From NCBI GenBank assembly GCA_964469155.1, contig CAYXXU010000002.1, positions 42,407 to 106,406 on the forward strand: a stretch of DNA of 64,000 bases. The letters run 5' to 3'. The position numbers and the translations under genes are program-made. This document shows, in pieces, positions 60,157-64,000 of this stretch. Below the pieces are notes generated by a model. It saw only the letters and a program-made list of their open reading frames with translations. It searched no databases and had not been told where the DNA came from. Source of the DNA: CAIWKO01 sp964469155. GTDB taxonomy: Bacteria; Bacteroidota; Bacteroidia; Bacteroidales; CAIWKO01. Positions within the stretch are counted from its first letter, which is position 1. Every line of letters starts with the position of its first letter.

Positions 60157-62163
60157 ATGGCACAAGAAGACCAAAAAATTTATCCAGGAATCAACTCTCA
60201 GGTTAGCCTTTCTCATTTTTCAGAAGATGAACAAAAGATAGTAAAGAAGTTTTCAGCCGAATGGTATATTACTAATGGGGGCGGACAATTTAATTTAGGA
60301 CCTACTTCAGAATATAAATATTTTCTCATAAAGCCAACCGACAACTACCAGGAACTTTTTAATGTAGAATTAGAAATTGTCGTTGTTTTTAGCAACTATA
60401 CAACATTTGAAACAAGAACTCTTGATGCAGTAGATTTCGTAGAAAGAAAATATCAAGCACTAAGACTTGAAAAACTATGTTGTGTAATTATTAGCAATGA
60501 TGAAAATATAGTTGAGAGAATAAATGACCTTGTTAAACATGACCAAGAATCTCAATTAGTTGTGCCATTTTCCTACAATGAGTTAAAATCAAACTCAGAT
60601 CCTTTTTTTATAAGGAATAGATTCAAGTCACATTTTTATACTAGAGACTTGTTTGCTTTTGAATCTCCTCTTAAAAAGGATTTGTATTTTTTTGGGCGTA
60701 ATGATTTAGTCTTAAAATTAGTAAATAGACATCGTTCGAATGAGAATACGGCTCTATTTGGATTACGGAAAACAGGTAAGACTTCAGTTGTTTTTGGCAT
60801 TAAGAGAGTTCTGGAAACTTTAGGAGAATATTCTGTTTTCATAGATTGTCAAAATCCTTCGCTACATAAACGAAGATGGAATAATGTCTTATGGTATATT
60901 CTTGAAGAAATAAGAAAACAAATAGCCCCATTACTGCAAGTTAAACCTGAATCCAACTTTTCTGAACTTAATGCTGCTCTTTTATTTGAAAGTACTTTGA
61001 AGGATGCATCTAGACTTGTTAAGCAAAAAAGCATATTAATTGTTTTCGATGAAATAGAGAATATTACATTCAATACCTCGCCCTCTGAACATTGGACATT
61101 AGAATTGGATTTTGTTTTCTTGTGGCAATCAATTAGGACCGTTTTCCAAAAAAATTCTAACTTATTTTCATTTTTTATTGTTGGCACTAATCCAAATGCG
61201 ATAGAGACATCTCAAATTAAAGGCAAAGATAATCCAATTTTTAATCAAATATATTTTGAGTATATACCCAATTTTGATGTTCCGCAAACAAGAGAAATGG
61301 TAAGAAAACTTGGTAGAATTATGGGGCTTCAATTTGAGGAAACTATTTATGCCAAACTTACGGATGATTTTGGGGGACATCCCTTTCTAATAAGACATGT
61401 GTGTAGCATAATCAATAAAATTTCAAATTTTGAGAGACCAATTCGAGTAGACCGGTATTTATATGAAAAAGCGAAAATCATTTTTCATAATGAATACGGA
61501 AGTTATGTAGAAATGATTTTAGGAGTATTAAAAAGTTTTTACCCTTCGGAATTTGACATGTTAAAGTACATTGCACTCGATGACATGAAAACATTTAATG
61601 AACTCGCTGAACTTTCTCCAGAATTCACAAATCATTTACTCGGCTATAAAATTATTGATAAAAACAACTCTCATTATTCTTTCAAAATTGATGCAATTAA
61701 AGATTATCTTTTAACAAAGCATAAATACCAAAAAGCGCTAGATACTCCACAAGAGCGATTTAGAGAAATATCGGAGCGAAGAAACTCATTAGAACCAAAA
61801 CTTCGTAAAATAGTGAGGAATCAATTACAAGCAAGTTTTGGGAAGGCTGAAGCAACGAATCATTATCTCGCAATACTTGGAGAACCAAGAAAGTCACAGT
61901 ATTCATGCAATAGTTACAATGAGCTATTTGATGCCAAAATATGTCAAATATATTTTGACGACATAAGGAAAACAATTATTAAACATTATGAAATTTTCAA
62001 AAACATTTTTGGAAGTAACAAAGATGATTTTGACCATAAGATGCAGTCCATAAACAAATACAGGTCGGATGCACATGCAAAGGACATTACAAAAGAGGAA
62101 ATGGATGTTTTTAGACTATGTATGTCCTATGTTGAGTGTAAAATTGAAGAGTTTAATGAATAA
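60157..62163 (+). CDS. STAND-like ATPase with HEPN-like C-terminus
   Basis: A 668-residue protein. Residues 1-160 form an unfamiliar alpha/beta domain. The P-loop GLRKTGKTS is at 202-210 and Walker B ILIVFDEIE at 293-301, with a winged-helix-like segment near 480-530. The C-terminal 130 residues are helical and contain NKYRSDAHA, with Arg636 and His640 spaced as in the R-x(3-6)-H pair of HEPN RNases. Such ATPase-effector layouts are frequent in antiviral conflict systems (nSTAND group). Base composition is AT-rich, unlike the core genes. Defence role is inferred. Confidence 0.75.
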   Translation: MAQEDQKIYPGINSQVSLSHFSEDEQKIVKKFSAEWYITNGGGQFNLGPTSEYKYFLIKPTDNYQELFNVELEIVVVFSNYTTFETRTLDAVDFVERKYQALRLEKLCCVIISNDENIVERINDLVKHDQESQLVVPFSYNELKSNSDPFFIRNRFKSHFYTRDLFAFESPLKKDLYFFGRNDLVLKLVNRHRSNENTALFGLRKTGKTSVVFGIKRVLETLGEYSVFIDCQNPSLHKRRWNNVLWYILEEIRKQIAPLLQVKPESNFSELNAALLFESTLKDASRLVKQKSILIVFDEIENITFNTSPSEHWTLELDFVFLWQSIRTVFQKNSNLFSFFIVGTNPNAIETSQIKGKDNPIFNQIYFEYIPNFDVPQTREMVRKLGRIMGLQFEETIYAKLTDDFGGHPFLIRHVCSIINKISNFERPIRVDRYLYEKAKIIFHNEYGSYVEMILGVLKSFYPSEFDMLKYIALDDMKTFNELAELSPEFTNHLLGYKIIDKNNSHYSFKIDAIKDYLLTKHKYQKALDTPQERFREISERRNSLEPKLRKIVRNQLQASFGKAEATNHYLAILGEPRKSQYSCNSYNELFDAKICQIYFDDIRKTIIKHYEIFKNIFGSNKDDFDHKMQSINKYRSDAHAKDITKEEMDVFRLCMSYVECKIEEFNE

Positions 62164-62322
62164 TTACTGCAAGTAACAGACTGTTGCTTTCAGTGGCAGA
62201 TAGTTTGTAAATTTAAGAAAATTAACAACAATGCCACCGAAAAGCTACAACCGAAATGTTGTGTCATTCTATAACTTATCTAGAGAATTAACACGCATTT
62301 CCTTAATAAGATACTAACATAG

Positions 62323-63297
62323 ATGGGGAAAAAGAGACTTAATTTTACAACATCTGAACGAATAATTAAGATTTATGCAGATCTCCTAAAGAACTTGCCA
62401 AATAAAAGCATGTATGACAAGTATAGTTACTCCGACATGCAAGGATATGATATTATTGATATAGTTAACGCATTATTCTTAACAACTGCTTATAGAGTTT
62501 TCAAACAGAATGACATTGATGAAAATAAAATTGAAGAATTTGAAAAGTACGCTGAACAAGATGGAATAGCTTTTTATAGTTATTTCATGCACTTTGTTCC
62601 AGACAACGAAAAACTTGCATTAGACAAACTTGATAAATCTAGTTCAAATTATATTCATGACGCTTTGAATTTACATTCTGACTTTCAGGATTCAGAGGCG
62701 TGGAAGTTAGCAGGCGAAATGGAATCTGCTGCCTCATTTTTAAATTTTTGCTTACAAATTAAAGGCGAACCAAAGTATTGGGAAAAGGTTTATAAGCGTT
62801 TGAATTTAGAATGTGAAACTAATGATAAATACGATAATATCTACTACGAATTTAGAAAAGAACAACCTCAATATCCCCCAATTTTATTAACTTCCCCAAA
62901 GGAAAACATCAAGATAAAAAAAGTTAAAAAAGAAAAAAAAACTTCAAGACCAACCATATTTTCCCTTTATAAGACTGAAATACTAAATTTAATTTTCATT
63001 GCTTTCTTCGCGTTTTCTATACAAGTCATTTTTATCAGGTACATCTTTTTTATTTTCTTGCTTATTTTTAGTGTTTTTTTAATTATTTTCTCATTTAGAG
63101 AAAAATTAACTACGACAAAAATTGCAAAGTTTAATCTAGTAAAAGATATTTTAATATCAATAATTCTTTTAATCGGATTAATATTTCAATCAATTGGAGT
63201 TTATTCAGCAATTATTGGATTAGCATTGACAATAATCGAGTTTGTGAGAAGTTTTATTCAGAAATATATTAGTCAAAAAATTAGCACGGACACATGA
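62323..63297 (+). CDS. Unknown protein with C-terminal membrane domain
   Basis: A 324-residue protein. The first about 205 residues are soluble, helical and acidic. After a Lys-rich linker (IKIKKVKKEKKTSRP) come three or four hydrophobic segments from about residue 222 to 310 (LIFIAFFAFSIQVIFIRYIFFIFLLIFSVFLIIFSF, DILISIILLIGLIFQS, SAIIGLALTIIEFV). It follows the ATPase by 160 bp on the same strand. No family recognised. Soluble sensor plus membrane tail would suit an effector, but this is inference. Confidence 0.65.
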   Translation: MGKKRLNFTTSERIIKIYADLLKNLPNKSMYDKYSYSDMQGYDIIDIVNALFLTTAYRVFKQNDIDENKIEEFEKYAEQDGIAFYSYFMHFVPDNEKLALDKLDKSSSNYIHDALNLHSDFQDSEAWKLAGEMESAASFLNFCLQIKGEPKYWEKVYKRLNLECETNDKYDNIYYEFRKEQPQYPPILLTSPKENIKIKKVKKEKKTSRPTIFSLYKTEILNLIFIAFFAFSIQVIFIRYIFFIFLLIFSVFLIIFSFREKLTTTKIAKFNLVKDILISIILLIGLIFQSIGVYSAIIGLALTIIEFVRSFIQKYISQKISTDT

Positions 63298-63421
63298 CAA
63301 AGCCCTCATTTCTTCTTAGCCACAATCTCCCGGGGAATTGCTTTCTCCCTATAATTTATGCTGGTATCAAGAGATATTCGCTAATAAAATTAAATAATAC
63401 CTACGCTAATAATAAAAAAAC

Positions 63422-63964
63422 ATGTTTAAAGGAATAAAAATGTTTCTTTTCAAAAAAGAATTGGAAAAGCTTCTTAACAATGTTTATAATCATCTTTATT
63501 GTGGAATTAAGTTAGACGCGCAACAATTTATGGCTCTTTTGAAACCAAAAAACGAAAGAGAAGTTCTATATTATTTCATCATCATTAGTGTTGTTTCAAA
63601 ATTGGAGATTAGTAATAAAAAAAATGCTCTCTTAATGATACATTCAGAAATAGATGATTTCATTCAAAACTATTGTTTTGCAAATGAACGTTCAGCTACA
63701 TGCATAGACCTTGCTGAAGCAAAAGCTGAACATGGCCTTGTTCAATTTTACTGGAATATGGATAGGTTAAGGGACGCATACGATAGAGATAAATATTCAA
63801 TGCAAGGTATAAAATTCAGTTTGCAATTATACAAACTTAGACCTGTAACAACAGAAGAAATTAATCAAATCATCAATGATAATGATAAAAAGATTGAAGT
63901 AACAAGTTACTCCACAAAAATGCTTCCTGTGCTTGATAAACATAATAACCTGAGTTCGGGATAA
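63422..63964 (+). CDS. Unknown soluble protein
   Basis: A 180-residue protein, mostly helical (ELEKLLNNVYNHLYCGIKLDAQQF..., CIDLAEAKAEHGLVQFYWNMDRLRDAYDRDKYSM), third in the AT-rich right-edge group. No membrane helix. Similar in composition to the 324-residue neighbour but with no visible homology to it. No family recognised. Confidence 0.6.
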   Translation: MFKGIKMFLFKKELEKLLNNVYNHLYCGIKLDAQQFMALLKPKNEREVLYYFIIISVVSKLEISNKKNALLMIHSEIDDFIQNYCFANERSATCIDLAEAKAEHGLVQFYWNMDRLRDAYDRDKYSMQGIKFSLQLYKLRPVTTEEINQIINDNDKKIEVTSYSTKMLPVLDKHNNLSSG

Positions 63965-64000
63965 GAGTTATCAACAAAGAATGTTTATAACAATTTGATA

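Noticed and set aside
1..64000. tRNA, rRNA, insertion sequence or prophage genes
   Set aside because: I looked through the intergenic stretches and found no cloverleaf, rRNA-like block, transposase or phage structural gene; this was by eye and could miss a diverged tRNA.

Overview
The window reads as a chromosomal piece of a Bacteroidota genome, probably a draft or metagenome scaffold because it holds exactly 100 Ns (57849-57948). The evidence is three secreted proteins ending in a type IX secretion (T9SS) C-terminal domain, the T9SS regulator PorX, the LpxC-FabZ fusion typical of the phylum, very few Shine-Dalgarno sites, and many promoters of the Bacteroidota form TAnnTTTG (-7) with TTG near -33. 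I see no rRNA, tRNA, CRISPR array, insertion sequence or prophage.

Layout. 1-8.3 kb: a membrane glycosyltransferase-like gene cut by the left edge, an FAD oxidoreductase, a T9SS beta-propeller protein and a large M16 metalloprotease. 8.3-14 kb: an AT-rich accessory block with a type II restriction-modification pair, a small Cys-rich protein, a two-gene membrane locus and a tandem pair of unknown paralogues. 14.4-25.4 kb: SUI1-like factor, lipoproteins, a second T9SS protein, fhs, queD, mntP, tnaA, mpl. 25.9-33.5 kb: a minus-strand block of core genes (trmN6, rimM, rpsP, lpxA, lpxC-fabZ, ald, tsaE, porX). 33.7-36.7 kb: an HD hydrolase and lpxD on the plus strand. 36.8-40.6 kb: a nucleotide-sugar operon (ugd, uxs, rfbD). 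40.7-45 kb: a five-gene operon from a T9SS-exported CocE-type hydrolase through deoC to a guanidinium-type SMR exporter. 45-51 kb: a membrane-anchored beta protein, an ABC exporter, dnaJ-grpE and a small RHH-like protein. 51.3-54.9 kb: ADP-forming acyl-CoA synthetase plus a SWIM protein. 55-59.4 kb: a PspC/PadR pair, a repeat-filled leader with the scaffold gap, a LytTR protein and an unknown protein. 60-64 kb: a possible defence locus led by a STAND-like ATPase with a HEPN-like tail.

The most striking feature is not a gene. Five intergenic tandem arrays (14.1, 25.5, 35.1, 45.8 and 59.7 kb) each hold about 11-14 units repeated at exactly 21 bp, almost without indels. The unit sequence is unrelated from array to array. 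All five lie just beyond the 3' end of a gene and are 9.5-14 kb apart. Period, copy number and position are conserved while sequence is not, and 21 bp is two turns of B-DNA. I regard this as the best candidate for an undescribed system here.

The intergenic DNA also carries several dispersed repeat families: word-like 'TTTTGGAGTCTTAGTGGC' elements, GGAGTTT runs, short perfect palindromes, an 82-bp near-palindrome and a 252-bp-period double-hairpin repeat that sits between a padR-type promoter and its gene.
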